DNA from: an uncultured beta proteobacterium
GTDB taxonomy: Bacteria > Pseudomonadota > Gammaproteobacteria > Burkholderiales > SG8-39
Length of the DNA stretch: 40,623 nt
Direction: 5' to 3'
NCBI GenBank assembly: GCA_902826155.1
Contig: CADEDU010000018.1
Location: 39,966 to 80,588 of the forward strand
Shown here: positions 1-9,203 of the stretch, piece by piece
Layout of the letters: each line of letters begins with the position of its first letter
Numbering within the stretch: the stretch's first letter is position 1
Program-made: the position numbers and the translations under genes
The notes under the pieces: generated by a model
Database searches by the model: none
What the model was told of the DNA's origin: nothing
Seen by the model: only the letters and a program-made list of their open reading frames with translations

Positions 1-129
1 GATCCGGCCACCGTGAACCGCGATGCACTGGGCACCGGCTGGTTCTTCAAGCTCAAACTCGATCAGCCCGAACAGGTGCAAAGCCTGCTCGACGAGACCG
101 CGTATCAGGCGATCGCCAAACCAGCATGA
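1..129 (+). CDS. gcvH: Glycine cleavage system H protein, C-terminal fragment
   Basis: The window opens inside this gene. The last 42 residues are present ([20 protein letters not shown], then a helix ending AYQAIAKPA). The G-T-G-W-F-F-K stretch is the conserved C-terminal region of GcvH, the lipoyl carrier that shuttles the aminomethyl group among GcvP, GcvT and the lipoamide dehydrogenase. The lipoyl-lysine domain lies upstream, outside the window. Its stop codon overlaps the gcvP start in an ATGA, so the two are translationally coupled. The assignment rests on the fragment plus the adjoining gcvP. Confidence 0.87.
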   Translation, partial: DPATVNRDALGTGWFFKLKLDQPEQVQSLLDETAYQAIAKPA

Positions 130-3008
130 ACACCGCCGCCTTGCTGCCGCTGGCCGCGCTGGAAGATCACGACGCCTTCGTCGCGCGCCATCTGGGGCCT
201 CGCGCGAACGATCGCGACGAGATGCTGGCCGCGCTCGGTTATCCGGGCATGGAGGCGTTCATCGACGCGGTGGTGCCCCCGGCGCTGCGACGCACGCAAT
301 CGTTCGAGCTGCCGGCCGCACGCACCGAGCCCGAAGCGCTTGCCGCGCTGCGCGCGATCGCCGCGCGCAATCACACACTTCGCTCGTTCATCGGCATGGG
401 GTACGCCAACTGCCACACGCCCTCGGTGATCCTGCGCAACGTGCTGGAGAACCCGGGCTGGTACACCTCGTACACGCCCTATCAACCGGAAATCTCGCAG
501 GGGCGGCTGGAAGCGCTGCTCAACTTCCAGACGATGATCGGCGATCTCACCGGTTTGCCGATCGCCAACGCATCGATGCTCGACGAGCCCACCGCGGCGG
601 CTGAAGCCATGACGCTGGCGCAGCGGGTGAGCGATTCGCCGCACCAGCGCTTCTTCGTGGCGGCAGACAGCCATCCGCAGACGATTGCGGTAGTGCATAC
701 GCGCGCGCAGGCACTGGGCATCGAACTGGTAGTGGGCGATCCGTTCCGCGATCTGGAGCAGGCGCAGGTGTTCGGCGTGCTGCTGCAGTATCCGGGCACT
801 ACCGGCGCGATTCATGACTATCGCGCGCTGATTGCAGCGGCACGCGAGCGCGGCGTGATCGTCGCGATGGCGGCCGATCTGCTCGCGCTGTGCCTGCTCA
901 CCTCGCCGGGCGAACTCGGCGCGGAGATCGCAGTCGGCTCGGCGCAACGCTTCGGGGTGCCGCCGGGGTTCGGTGGTCCGCATGCCGGTTATCTGGCCAC
1001 GGTCGATGCGCACAAGCGCGCCATGCCAGGGCGACTGGTCGGCGTATCAGTCGATGCGGCCGGTCAACCGGCGCTGCGCCTGGCGCTGCAAACGCGCGAG
1101 CAGCACATCCGGCGCGAGAAGGCCACGAGCAACATCTGTACTTCGGAGGTGTTGCTCGCGGTGATGGCGGCGATGTACGCGGTCTATCACGGGCCGCACG
1201 GACTCGCGCGGATCGCGCAGCGCGTGCATCGGTTCGCCGCGATCTTCGCTGCCGGACTGTCGCGTCTGGGCTATCGGCTGAAGACCGATGCCTTCTTCGA
1301 TACCGTCAGCATCGATACCGGAGCACGCACCGACACGTTGCTGGCGAGTGCGCTCGCAGCGGGCATCAATCTGCGGCGCATCGACGATCACGCGCTCGCC
1401 ATCGCCTTCGACGAGACCACGTCGCGCGACGACCTGATCACGCTGTGGCGCTGCTTCGGCGGCGATGTGCGCATCCCGCTGGAGGTCGACGCACTCGACC
1501 ATGAAACCGCCGACCGGCTGCCGGCGGCGCTGCTACGCACCAGTGCTTTCCTCACGCATCCGGTGTTCAACACGCATCACTCCGAGACGCAGATGCTGCG
1601 CTATCTGCGCACGCTGGCCGATCGCGATCTGGCGCTCGATCGCACCATGATTCCGCTCGGGTCGTGCACGATGAAGCTCAATGCAGCGACCGAGATGCTG
1701 CCGATCACCTGGCCCCAGTTCGCTGCGCTGCATCCGTTCGCACCGGCCGATCAGGCGCAGGGCTACCACCAACTGATCGGTGATCTGGAGCGCTGGTTGT
1801 GCGCGATCACCGGATACGACGCGGTGTCGCTGCAACCGAATTCAGGCGCGCAGGGCGAACTCGCCGGTCTGCTCGCGATCCGTGCCTGGCACGCAGCGCG
1901 CGATCAGGGCGATCGCGACGTGTGCCTGATCCCCAGCTCGGCGCACGGCACCAATCCCGCGTCGGCGCACATGGCCGGCCTGCAGGTGGTGGTGGTCGAT
2001 TGCGACGCGCACGGCAACGTCGATCTCGATGATCTGCTGCGCAAGTGCGTCGAGCATCAGGACGCGCTTGCGGCGATCATGATCACCTACCCGTCGACGC
2101 ACGGCGTGTTCGAGGCCTCGGTGCGCGAGATCTGCGCCATGGTCCATCACCACGGCGGACAGGTGTACTGCGACGGCGCGAATCTCAACGCGTTGATCGG
2201 CTTGGTGTCGCTGCCCGAGTGCGGTGCCGATGCCTCGCATCTGAATCTGCACAAGACGTTCTGCATTCCGCACGGCGGCGGCGGACCGGGCGTGGGGCCG
2301 CTCGCCGTGCGCGCGCATCTGGCGCCGTTTCTGCCCGATCGCTCGTTGCCGCCGCGCCTCGATGCGGCGGTGGGCCGCGTCAACGGTGCCCCGTACGGCA
2401 GCGCCGGCATCCTGCCGATCAGCTGGAGCTACATCGCGATGATGGGCGCCGCGGGTCTGATGGAAGCGACCAAGGTGGCGCTGCTGAACGCGAACTACAT
2501 CGCCGCACGGCTCGCGCCGCACTACCCGGTGCTCTATACCGGCCCGAACGGGCGTGTCGCGCACGAGTGCATCATCGATCTGCGCCCGTTCAAGGCGAGT
2601 GCCGGCGTGAGCGTCGACGATGTCGCCAAGCGGCTGGTCGATTTCGGCATCCACGCGCCGACGATGTCGTTTCCGGTGATGGGCACGCTGATGATCGAGC
2701 CGACCGAATCCGAGCCGAAGCACACGCTCGACCGGTTCTGCGAGGCGATGATCGCGATTCGCGACGAGATCCGGCAGATCGAATCGGGCGCGCTCGATCG
2801 CGAGGACAACCCGCTCAAGCACGCGCCGCACACGGGCACAGCACTGCTGGCCGAGCCGTGGCCGCACGTCTATCCGCGCGAGCGCGCTGCGTTTCCGCTT
2901 CCGTGGGTGCGCGCCCAGAAGTACTGGCCGCCGGTGGCGCGGATCGATCAGGTCTACGGTGATCGCCACATCGTGTGTGCCTGCCCGCCGATCGACGCGT
3001 ATCGGTAG
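126..3008 (+). CDS. gcvP: Glycine dehydrogenase (aminomethyl-transferring), P protein
   Basis: PLP enzyme that decarboxylates glycine and passes the aminomethyl group to lipoyl-GcvH. It has 960 residues, the usual length of the single-chain form in which the N- and C-terminal halves are fused. The N-terminal half opens with the typical F-x-x-R-H-L-G-P region. The C-terminal half carries [10 protein letters not shown] and the PLP-lysine region [18 protein letters not shown], with the Schiff-base lysine at about residue 710. The start overlaps the gcvH stop by 4 bp. gcvT is expected upstream of gcvH, outside the window. No truncation or missing catalytic region was seen. Confidence 0.97.
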   Translation: MNTAALLPLAALEDHDAFVARHLGPRANDRDEMLAALGYPGMEAFIDAVVPPALRRTQSFELPAARTEPEALAALRAIAARNHTLRSFIGMGYANCHTPSVILRNVLENPGWYTSYTPYQPEISQGRLEALLNFQTMIGDLTGLPIANASMLDEPTAAAEAMTLAQRVSDSPHQRFFVAADSHPQTIAVVHTRAQALGIELVVGDPFRDLEQAQVFGVLLQYPGTTGAIHDYRALIAAARERGVIVAMAADLLALCLLTSPGELGAEIAVGSAQRFGVPPGFGGPHAGYLATVDAHKRAMPGRLVGVSVDAAGQPALRLALQTREQHIRREKATSNICTSEVLLAVMAAMYAVYHGPHGLARIAQRVHRFAAIFAAGLSRLGYRLKTDAFFDTVSIDTGARTDTLLASALAAGINLRRIDDHALAIAFDETTSRDDLITLWRCFGGDVRIPLEVDALDHETADRLPAALLRTSAFLTHPVFNTHHSETQMLRYLRTLADRDLALDRTMIPLGSCTMKLNAATEMLPITWPQFAALHPFAPADQAQGYHQLIGDLERWLCAITGYDAVSLQPNSGAQGELAGLLAIRAWHAARDQGDRDVCLIPSSAHGTNPASAHMAGLQVVVVDCDAHGNVDLDDLLRKCVEHQDALAAIMITYPSTHGVFEASVREICAMVHHHGGQVYCDGANLNALIGLVSLPECGADASHLNLHKTFCIPHGGGGPGVGPLAVRAHLAPFLPDRSLPPRLDAAVGRVNGAPYGSAGILPISWSYIAMMGAAGLMEATKVALLNANYIAARLAPHYPVLYTGPNGRVAHECIIDLRPFKASAGVSVDDVAKRLVDFGIHAPTMSFPVMGTLMIEPTESEPKHTLDRFCEAMIAIRDEIRQIESGALDREDNPLKHAPHTGTALLAEPWPHVYPRERAAFPLPWVRAQKYWPPVARIDQVYGDRHIVCACPPIDAYR

Positions 3009-3102
3009 TGATCGGAGACCATCCGACTTGCGTCTGGTCAAGGCTCCCGCAGCAGCGCGGGCCGACACTGATTCAGTGACAGGAAACCGGGGAGCGAATG
3101 TG

Positions 3103-3609
3103 ATGGGTATACGTGCGATCGTGATACGTGCGGCGATGGCCATGGCCGCCTTGAGCCTGATCACAGCAGCGGCTCCCGCACTCGCCGCCGAGCCGGCATC
3201 GATCGTCACCTACACCAAGGCGGCCCGGTTCGAAGACGTGCGCGACGATCTGAAAGCGGCGATCGAGGGGCGCGGGCTGGTGATCGACTACACCGCGTTC
3301 ATCGGACGCATGCTGGAACGCACCGGCAAGGATGTGGGCTCCGGGCGTTCGCTCTATCAAGACGCCATGGCGTTCGTATTCTGCAGCGCGACGCTCTCGC
3401 GCAAAACCATGGAGGCCGATCCCGCCAATCTGGCGATGTGCCCGTACAGCGTCGTCGTGTACACGACCGCCGCCGAACCGGCCAAGGTGAGTGTCTCGTA
3501 TCGACGTGTCGCGCGCGCGGATGGGTCGAGCGCCTCGAAGGCCGCGCTCGGCGACGTCAACGCCCTGCTCGATAGCGTCGCACGGGAAGCGGTCGGCCTG
3601 AAAAAATAG
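3103..3609 (+). CDS. Secreted DUF302 domain protein
   Basis: A 168-residue protein with an N-terminal signal sequence (hydrophobic core about residues 8-24, cleavage probably after ALA before AEPAS). The mature part fits DUF302: an F-E-D-V-R-D-D-L-K-A-A-I-E-x-R-G-L opening helix, a central F-V-F-C-S segment, then a CPYSVVVY strand. DUF302 function is not established. An open frame extends upstream to 2959, but ATG 3103 has a GGAG eight bases ahead and begins directly with the signal peptide. It lies 94 bp after gcvP and could be read through from it, though function does not obviously link them. Confidence 0.8.
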   Translation: MGIRAIVIRAAMAMAALSLITAAAPALAAEPASIVTYTKAARFEDVRDDLKAAIEGRGLVIDYTAFIGRMLERTGKDVGSGRSLYQDAMAFVFCSATLSRKTMEADPANLAMCPYSVVVYTTAAEPAKVSVSYRRVARADGSSASKAALGDVNALLDSVAREAVGLKK

Positions 3610-3618
3610 GCCTGCGCT

Positions 3619-3909
3619 TCAGCTGCGCGCGCCGAATCGATAGCGTCCGTTGTCTTCGGGCTTGGTGGCCGAAGCGGGCGTAGAACTTGGATTGAGCGCC
3701 TGCGTGGCCGCCTTCAGCAGACCGAACTTGTCGTGCAGCGTGAGGGCCAGCACGACGAGCGCTTCGTTCTCCGAATCTTCCGCCAGCGCCAGGATCTGGC
3801 GCGCGTAGCCGGTGTCGCTCACGAACTGCTCGAAGTCGACCGCGACGCCTTTGTCGCGCTTGAGCATGATGCGGAACTGCGCCAGTTGCCTGAGCGTTTC
3901 GTTATCCAT
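3619..3909 (-). CDS. Conserved-looking hypothetical protein, 96 aa
   Basis: I do not recognise a family. The 96-residue product is soluble and helical, begins MDNETLRQLAQFRIMLKRDK, has a second acidic helix ending in ALTLHDKFGLL, and finishes with a low-complexity Ser/Pro/Ala tail. It has no signal peptide, membrane segment or cysteine. The start is supported by a GGAGG about five bases upstream. It converges on the DUF302 gene with only 9 bp between the stops, so neither gene has its own obvious terminator. Codon use matches its neighbours, which supports a real gene. Confidence 0.7.
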   Translation of the reverse strand: MDNETLRQLAQFRIMLKRDKGVAVDFEQFVSDTGYARQILALAEDSENEALVVLALTLHDKFGLLKAATQALNPSSTPASATKPEDNGRYRFGARS

Positions 3910-4215
3910 GTGACCTCCACAGTCCAGGTGTCCTCCCTGCGCTCGGTGGCCGTCGATCCGGCGCCTGCGAAACGGCCACCCGAAGCGACCTGCCTGGAAC
4001 CGGGTGCGCCTCGTCGTTCAGCCTCCTGATCGAGATACATACGCGATCCTCTGTCGTTGTGGTGGACAGGACACGGTTAAGTGTTGTGATAGCAGCGGTG
4101 CGAACGACGCAGCGGCAACCCTTGTTCATGTGACAGCACCTCGGCACAATCCGCCCGCGCGCCGGCCATTCGAGCCAGTCGCCCGTTCCCAGAACTTGCA
4201 CCAGAGGAGAGCACG
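3910..4215. other. Divergent intergenic region, 306 bp
   Basis: No convincing gene. The region separates the minus-strand 96-aa gene from the plus-strand molybdenum hydroxylase operon and should hold promoters for both. Two sigma70-like pairs point toward the hydroxylase: TGGACA (4063-4068) with TGTGAT (4085-4090) at 16 bp, and TTGTTC (4122-4127) with CACAAT (4145-4150) at 17 bp. Both are imperfect matches found by eye. The ribosome binding site of the downstream gene (GAGGAGAG) lies just before 4216. Confidence 0.4.
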
Positions 4216-4665
4216 ATGTCGTTCACCGTCAACGGCCGGGAAGTCCTGGTCGATATTCCATCGGATACGCCGCTGCTGTGGGCAGTGCGCGATTACCTCG
4301 GGCTCACCGGGACGAAGTTCGGCTGCGGCCTGGCGCAATGCGGCGCCTGCACGGTGCACGTCAACGGACAGCCGACGCGCTCGTGCATCACGCCGGTTGC
4401 CGCGGTGCGCGGGAAAGCCGTCACCACGATCGAGGGGCTGGCGCCCAATGCCGACCATCCGCTGCAGAAAGCCTGGGTGGCCGAGCAGGTACCGCAGTGC
4501 GGCTACTGCCAGTCGGGGCAGATCATGCAGGCCGCCGCGCTGCTGGCCCGCAACAAGAAGCCCTCGCGCGAGCAGATCGTGCAGCACATGAACGGCAACA
4601 TCTGCCGTTGCGGCACCTATAACCGTATCGTGCGTGCAATCGAGCGCGCCGCGAAGGAGGCCTAG
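4216..4665 (+). CDS. Molybdenum hydroxylase small subunit, two [2Fe-2S] clusters (isoquinoline 1-oxidoreductase alpha type)
   Basis: A 149-residue iron-sulfur subunit that passes electrons from the molybdopterin subunit encoded next. The plant-ferredoxin type cluster uses Cys37, Cys42, Cys45 and Cys57 ([16 protein letters not shown]). The C-terminal helical cluster uses Cys95, Cys98, Cys130 and Cys132 (QCGYCQSGQ and [12 protein letters not shown]). All eight ligands are present. It is preceded by GAGGAGAG and separated by only 2 bp from the large subunit. This two-subunit layout, without a FAD subunit, is typical of isoquinoline oxidoreductase and related aldehyde oxidases. The substrate is unknown; the family hydroxylates N-heterocycles or oxidises aldehydes. 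Confidence 0.92.
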   Translation: MSFTVNGREVLVDIPSDTPLLWAVRDYLGLTGTKFGCGLAQCGACTVHVNGQPTRSCITPVAAVRGKAVTTIEGLAPNADHPLQKAWVAEQVPQCGYCQSGQIMQAAALLARNKKPSREQIVQHMNGNICRCGTYNRIVRAIERAAKEA

Positions 4666-4667
4666 CC

Positions 4668-6902
4668 ATGCACGGCATCGAACGCGTCGAACTCGAACTG
4701 CTCGACTTCAACGTCAGCCGGCGGGCCTTTCTCGGTGGTGCGGCGGGCCTGTCGTTCGGCTTCAGCCTCGGACTGGCCGGGCCTGGCAGCGTGCGCGAGG
4801 CGCAGGCGCAGACCCCGCGCAGCGCGCTGAACGCCTATGTCGCGGTGTCGCCCGACGGCACCATCACCATCCAGGCACCGGCCGCTGAAATGGGACAGGG
4901 CATCATGACCGGCCTGCCGCTGATCGTCGCCGAGGAACTCGATGCCGACTGGAGCCGCGTGGTGGTCGAGCAGTCGCCGGTCGCCCCGGCCTATCACCAC
5001 CCGATCTTCAAGGCGCAGTACGTCGTGGCGAGCATCTCGACGCTGGGGTACTGGACGCCGCTGCGCGTCGCGGGCGCTCAAGCACGCCGGGTACTGCTCG
5101 ACGCCGTGGCCACCCGCTGGAATGTGCCGGTGAGCGAATTGCGGACCGAGCCGAGCATGGTCGTGCACGCCGCGTCGGGCCGCAAGATCAGCTATGGCGA
5201 AGTCGCCGCGTTCGCGACCGTGCCCGCGACCTTGCCCTCGATCGATCCGGCCAAGGATCTGAAGCCGGCGAACCAGTATCGGCTGCTGGGCAAAGGCGCC
5301 CCGCGCGTCGACGTGCCGGCAAAGTCCACCGGCACCGCACGCTACGGCATCGACGCGCGCGTGCCCGGCATGGCGTACGCGACGATCGTGCGCTCGCCGG
5401 TGCGCGGGAGCGGCCCCGCTTCGACCAACGCCGACGCGTTGCGCAAGCTGCCCGAGATCATCAACGTCGTGTCGCTGCCGCATGGCGTGGCGATCGTGGG
5501 CGATTCGTACCACGCGGTGCAGAAAGCGCGTAAGCAACTCAAGGTCGACTGGCGCGGCGGCCAACCCGGCGAGGCCATCGACACCGAGCGCGACCTGCAG
5601 TCGTACCTGGGCGACGGTCGCGATCTCAAACGCGCGGCGATCGAGTGGAAGTCGAAGGGCGACGCGGGCAAAGCGCTGCAGGGCGCGGCCAAGACGTTCA
5701 GCCGCGAGTACCTGAGCGATCACGTCTATCACGCGCAGATGGAGCCGATGAACGCCACCGCCGACGTGAGCGCCGATCGCGCCGAGATCTGGGCCGGCAC
5801 CCAGGCCCCGACGCGCACGCAGCTCGATGTCGGCAAGGCATTGGGCATCGCGCCCGAGCGCGTCACCGTGCATCAGCAGTTTCTCGGCGGCGGCTTCGGC
5901 CGGCGCGCAACGGTGGAAGCCTCGGTCGACGCCGCGCTGATTTCCAAGGCGGTGAACCGTCCGGTGAAATTGGTGCTGAGCCGCGAAGACGACCTGTTGG
6001 CCGGCACGTTCCGGCCGATGACGACGCAACGCATCGAAGCCGGCCTCGATGCGGGCGGCAAGCTGATCGGATGGCGCCATCGCGTGGTCGGCGAACCGGT
6101 GGGCGATTTCGTCTACCACCCGGGCTATCTGAAGGCGCAGAAGGATCGCGACGTCATCTTCATGATGGGCGCCGAGTTGCCCTACTACAACAAGGTCGAC
6201 CACTGGCGCGCCGAGCACGTGCCCGAGCCCGAGCGTGCGCGCGTGGCAGCCTGGCGTGGCATCGGCTCGGGCTACACCAAGTTCGCGGTCGAATCGATGA
6301 TCGACGAGCTGGCGCACACGAACAAGGTCGATCCGCTGCAGTACCGGCTCTCACTCACCGATGATCCGCGCGCGCGCCGCGTGCTGGAAAAGGCGGCGGA
6401 GATGGCCGGCTGGGGCCGCAAGACCGCGGGGCGCGCGCTCGGCATCGCGTTCGCCGAGTACGGCGCGTTCGCACCGAAAGTCGGCTCGCTAGTGGCTGCG
6501 GTGGCGGAGATCTCGTTGAACGAGCGCACCGGTCAAATCCGCGTGCATCGCTACTGGGTCGCTGCCGATCCGGGGCTGGCGCTCAATCCTGAGGTCGTGA
6601 AGGCGCAGGTCGAGAGCGCGGTGGTGTGGGGGCTCTCCTGCACGCTCAAGGAGCGCGTCACGATGGTCAAGGGCGTGGTGCAGCAGTCGAACTTCCACGA
6701 GTACGAAGTGCTGCGGATGAGCGAGGTGCCGGAGATCAACGTCGAAGTGGTGTCGGGCAGCCCGTTGCCGACGATGGTGGGTGAACTCGGTGTGCCGTGC
6801 ACGGCCCCGGCGGTGGCCAATGCTTTCTTCGCGCTGACGGGCAAACGCCTCTACCACATGCCATTTACCCCGCAGCGCGTGCTGGCAGCGCTCAAGGCGT
6901 AG
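4668..6902 (+). CDS. Molybdenum hydroxylase large subunit, molybdopterin-binding, Tat-exported (isoquinoline 1-oxidoreductase beta type)
   Basis: A 744-residue catalytic subunit of the xanthine dehydrogenase superfamily. Residues 17-22 (SRRAFL), followed by a Gly/Ala-rich hydrophobic stretch, form a twin-arginine signal, so the folded Mo enzyme is probably moved to the periplasm with its small subunit. The cofactor-binding region includes QQFLGGGFGRR, and the C-terminal GELGVPCTAPAVANAFFALT contains the glutamate expected for the catalytic base. It is co-transcribed with the iron-sulfur subunit. No dedicated cytochrome c subunit or XdhC-type chaperone lies beside it; the xdhC at 16205-17260 might serve it. 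The substrate is undetermined. Confidence 0.92.
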   Translation: MHGIERVELELLDFNVSRRAFLGGAAGLSFGFSLGLAGPGSVREAQAQTPRSALNAYVAVSPDGTITIQAPAAEMGQGIMTGLPLIVAEELDADWSRVVVEQSPVAPAYHHPIFKAQYVVASISTLGYWTPLRVAGAQARRVLLDAVATRWNVPVSELRTEPSMVVHAASGRKISYGEVAAFATVPATLPSIDPAKDLKPANQYRLLGKGAPRVDVPAKSTGTARYGIDARVPGMAYATIVRSPVRGSGPASTNADALRKLPEIINVVSLPHGVAIVGDSYHAVQKARKQLKVDWRGGQPGEAIDTERDLQSYLGDGRDLKRAAIEWKSKGDAGKALQGAAKTFSREYLSDHVYHAQMEPMNATADVSADRAEIWAGTQAPTRTQLDVGKALGIAPERVTVHQQFLGGGFGRRATVEASVDAALISKAVNRPVKLVLSREDDLLAGTFRPMTTQRIEAGLDAGGKLIGWRHRVVGEPVGDFVYHPGYLKAQKDRDVIFMMGAELPYYNKVDHWRAEHVPEPERARVAAWRGIGSGYTKFAVESMIDELAHTNKVDPLQYRLSLTDDPRARRVLEKAAEMAGWGRKTAGRALGIAFAEYGAFAPKVGSLVAAVAEISLNERTGQIRVHRYWVAADPGLALNPEVVKAQVESAVVWGLSCTLKERVTMVKGVVQQSNFHEYEVLRMSEVPEINVEVVSGSPLPTMVGELGVPCTAPAVANAFFALTGKRLYHMPFTPQRVLAALKA

Positions 6903-6923
6903 CGCGTCGGGAACGCACCCATT

Positions 6924-6947
6924 CGCCGGGCAATCACCTGCCCGGCG
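6924..6947. terminator. Strong hairpin between convergent genes, probable bidirectional terminator
   Basis: A perfect 9-bp stem, CGCCGGGCA (6924-6932) pairing with TGCCCGGCG (6939-6947) around a six-base loop. It sits in the 58-bp gap between the stop of the hydroxylase large subunit (6902) and the stop of the convergent methyltransferase (6961). CACC at 6916-6919 and GGTG at 6948-6951 could extend the stem outward. There is no T-tract, so termination by structure alone or with Rho is an inference. Confidence 0.5.
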
Positions 6948-6960
6948 GGTGGCGACACCC

Positions 6961-7722
6961 TCAGGGCTTCACGAATTTCAGCACGAACTCGTCGACACGC
7001 ACCGGCGACTTGAACACCAGCGTGTCGCGCCTGTCTTCGGCATTGCGCAGGAAGTCCGCGGCAGCCACGAATCGGAATCCCGCAGCCTCGAGCTCGCGGC
7101 GCACCACCGACTCCTCGATGCGGTGCAGGGACTTCGACACGCCCACGCCCGCGCCGGTCTGCGCCGCATGATCTGCCACGATCAGCATGCCGCCGGGCTT
7201 GAGTGCGTTGAACAGCGCGCGATTCATGCGCGCGCGATCGGTGCCGATCCATGGCGTATCGTGATAGATGAAGAACGCGATCACCCGGTCGAGGTCGCGA
7301 ACGTCGGCCGGGATCGGATCGTCGAATTCGCGCACGACCTTGACCACGTTGCCCATTGCCTGGCGCCGCATGCGCTCGTCGAAACGCCCGCGCACGAACT
7401 GGTCGAGAAACATCTGCGAGTTGTGGCCGTACACGCGTCCACCCGGGCCAACCGCGCGGGCAAGCAATTCGGTGCTGTAGCCGGCGCCAGCCCCCAGGTC
7501 GAACACCCGCATACCCGGACGCGCGTCAGCGAAAGTCAGCAGCAGCACGGGATTGCGCCGCTGATCGGTCTTGAGATCGGTCTCGAGGCGATCGGGGGCC
7601 GCCACGAGCGCCCGGTAGTCGGGCGCCGCCGCCTCCGGACCGACGCTGCCGCAGCCGGCTGCAAGAATCGCGCTGCCACAGACCAACCATGCGACCAGCC
7701 TCGAGCTGATTTGATCGAGCAT
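6961..7722 (-). CDS. Predicted SAM-dependent methyltransferase with lipoprotein signal
   Basis: A 253-residue class I methyltransferase of the predicted type, often found as exported proteins in Proteobacteria. The N-terminus is a lipoprotein signal with lipobox LAAGC, lipidated Cys at about residue 24. The SAM-binding motif VFDLGAGAGYSTELLA comes next, followed by an LFNALKPGGMLIVAD strand typical of the fold. Start choice: an AAGGAG lies five bases before ATG 7722, while an in-frame GTG at 7728 abuts the ribosome site and is less likely. The export signal is odd, because the periplasm is not known to hold SAM. The gene is divergent from the binding-protein gene of transporter I. Confidence 0.8.
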   Translation of the reverse strand: MLDQISSRLVAWLVCGSAILAAGCGSVGPEAAAPDYRALVAAPDRLETDLKTDQRRNPVLLLTFADARPGMRVFDLGAGAGYSTELLARAVGPGGRVYGHNSQMFLDQFVRGRFDERMRRQAMGNVVKVVREFDDPIPADVRDLDRVIAFFIYHDTPWIGTDRARMNRALFNALKPGGMLIVADHAAQTGAGVGVSKSLHRIEESVVRRELEAAGFRFVAAADFLRNAEDRRDTLVFKSPVRVDEFVLKFVKP

Positions 7723-7755
7723 CTCCACTCCTTTTGTTGGCTTCGCCGAACCGGT

Positions 7756-7787
7756 GGCGACATGGCTCCGGACAGTGCCATGTCGCC
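7756..7787. promoter_or_regulatory. 11-bp perfect inverted repeat, operator or 5' UTR hairpin
   Basis: GGCGACATGGC (7756-7766) and GCCATGTCGCC (7777-7787) are exact reverse complements around a ten-base spacer that itself contains TCCGGA. Allowing a small bulge, ACCG ahead of the left arm and CGGT after the right arm extend the pairing. The element lies in the 183-bp divergent gap between the methyltransferase lipoprotein gene and the binding-protein gene at 7906. It could be a dimeric regulator site controlling both, or an RNA hairpin in the leader of the transporter operon. Confidence 0.55.
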
Positions 7788-7905
7788 CGGTTGCACATGG
7801 TAATCTTCGCGCCCCGCCGGCGCGCCGAGATCACCGAACGCGCGCGCCGCAGCCGCCGGATCGACCGGCCCGCACGGCACCAGCTTTCAATGGGAGAGCA
7901 CCACG

Positions 7906-9165
7906 ATGGACGTTTCGAAGCGCACCTGGATCACTCGCACGCTTGCAGCCCTTGCCGCGATCGGCCTGGCTGGAAGCCTTGGCCTAGCCCACGCGCAGCA
8001 GCCGATCAAGGTCGGCATCGGCATCGCGCAGACCGGCCCGCTCGGCGGTGGCGGCAAGGCGGCACTGATCGCCCTGCAGATGTGGGGCGATGAAGTCAAC
8101 GCCAAAGGCGGTCTGCTCGGGCGCAAAGTGCAGATCATCGCTTATGACGATCAGTCCAATCCCGCCACCACGCCGGGCATCTATACCAAGCTGCTCGACG
8201 TGGACAAAGTCGATCTGCTGATCGCGCCGTACGGCACCAATCCGACCGCGCCGATCATGCCGCTGGTCAAGCAGCGCGACCTGCTGCTGATGGGCAACTT
8301 CTCGTTCGACGTGAACGCCCAGATCAAGCACGACAAGTGGTTCAACAACGCGCCATGGGGCGCGGGCGCGGTGGCCTGGGGCGGCACGTTCCTCGAGTCA
8401 GCACGCACGATGGGCCTCAAGACCATTGCGTTCCTGGCGGCCGATGCCGAGTTCGCTCAGAACCTCGCCACCGGCTCGCGCGCGATCGCCAAGGCAATGG
8501 GCTTCCAGACCGTCTACGACCAGAACTATCCGCCGAACACGGTCGACTACAGCTCGATGATCCGCGCAATCCGCAATGCCAAGCCCGACATCGTGTTCAT
8601 CGCCTCGTACCCGTCGGAATCGGCGGCGATCGTACGCAGCGTCAATGAACTGGGCGTCGGCCCCTCGGTGAAGCTGATCGGCGGCGGCATGGTGGGCCTG
8701 CAGTTCGCGCCGATCATGGAAGCCCTTGGCCCGATGCTGAATGGCTTCGTCAATTACAACAGCTTCGTGCCGGAGAAGTCGCTCGACAACCCCGGCATGC
8801 GTGCGTTCCTCGATCGCTACAAGCCGCGCGCCGTGGCCGAAAAAGTCGATCCGCTCGGCTTCTACCTGCCGCCCTACAACTACGCGATCGGCCAGATGCT
8901 CGAGCAGGCCGTCACCGCCACCAAGAGCCTCGACCACAAGGTGCTGGCCGAGTACATCCTCAAGAACGAGATGAAGACGATCCTCGGCAACATCCAGTAC
9001 GGCGCGCTCGGCGAGTGGGCCACCTCGAAACTGGTGATGGCGCAGTTCCGCGGCGTCAAGGGCAAGGACCTGGAGCAGTTCCGCCAACCCGGCAAGCAGG
9101 TGATCATCGGGCCGGCGGCACTGAAAACCGGTGAGCTGCTGCCGTTCGACAAGGCACGCAAGTAA
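7906..9165 (+). CDS. ABC transporter I periplasmic substrate-binding protein (branched-chain amino acid type)
   Basis: A 419-residue periplasmic binding protein of the Leu/Ile/Val family. The signal peptide has a hydrophobic core at about residues 10-24 and probably ends at AHA before QQPIKVGIGIAQTGPLGGGG. The N-terminal lobe shows GDEVNAKGGLLGRKVQIIAY, the usual family signature. This type binds amino acids, short amides, urea or aromatic acids and delivers them to LivH/LivM permeases. It heads an operon with two permeases, two ATPases, a VOC dioxygenase and a ferredoxin reductase, which suggests an aromatic or otherwise oxidisable ligand. The start has GGGAGAG upstream. Confidence 0.93.
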   Translation: MDVSKRTWITRTLAALAAIGLAGSLGLAHAQQPIKVGIGIAQTGPLGGGGKAALIALQMWGDEVNAKGGLLGRKVQIIAYDDQSNPATTPGIYTKLLDVDKVDLLIAPYGTNPTAPIMPLVKQRDLLLMGNFSFDVNAQIKHDKWFNNAPWGAGAVAWGGTFLESARTMGLKTIAFLAADAEFAQNLATGSRAIAKAMGFQTVYDQNYPPNTVDYSSMIRAIRNAKPDIVFIASYPSESAAIVRSVNELGVGPSVKLIGGGMVGLQFAPIMEALGPMLNGFVNYNSFVPEKSLDNPGMRAFLDRYKPRAVAEKVDPLGFYLPPYNYAIGQMLEQAVTATKSLDHKVLAEYILKNEMKTILGNIQYGALGEWATSKLVMAQFRGVKGKDLEQFRQPGKQVIIGPAALKTGELLPFDKARK

Positions 9166-9203
9166 CGATTGCCACGCAAAGCACGACCGGCCGCCTGCGG
9201 TGG

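Noticed and set aside
1842..3209. Long open frame on the minus strand opposite gcvP (455 codons)
   Set aside because: It is antisense to a well-conserved gene; its product is Arg/His/Ala-rich with no recognisable domain, as expected for shadow frames in G+C-rich DNA.
4662..6317. Long minus-strand open frame opposite the hydroxylase large subunit (551 codons)
   Set aside because: It is the antisense shadow of a gene with clear Tat and molybdopterin motifs; no ribosome site or domain.
7723..7728. GTG 7728 as start of the methyltransferase lipoprotein
   Set aside because: The AAGGAG abuts this codon, leaving no spacing; ATG 7722 has proper five-base spacing.
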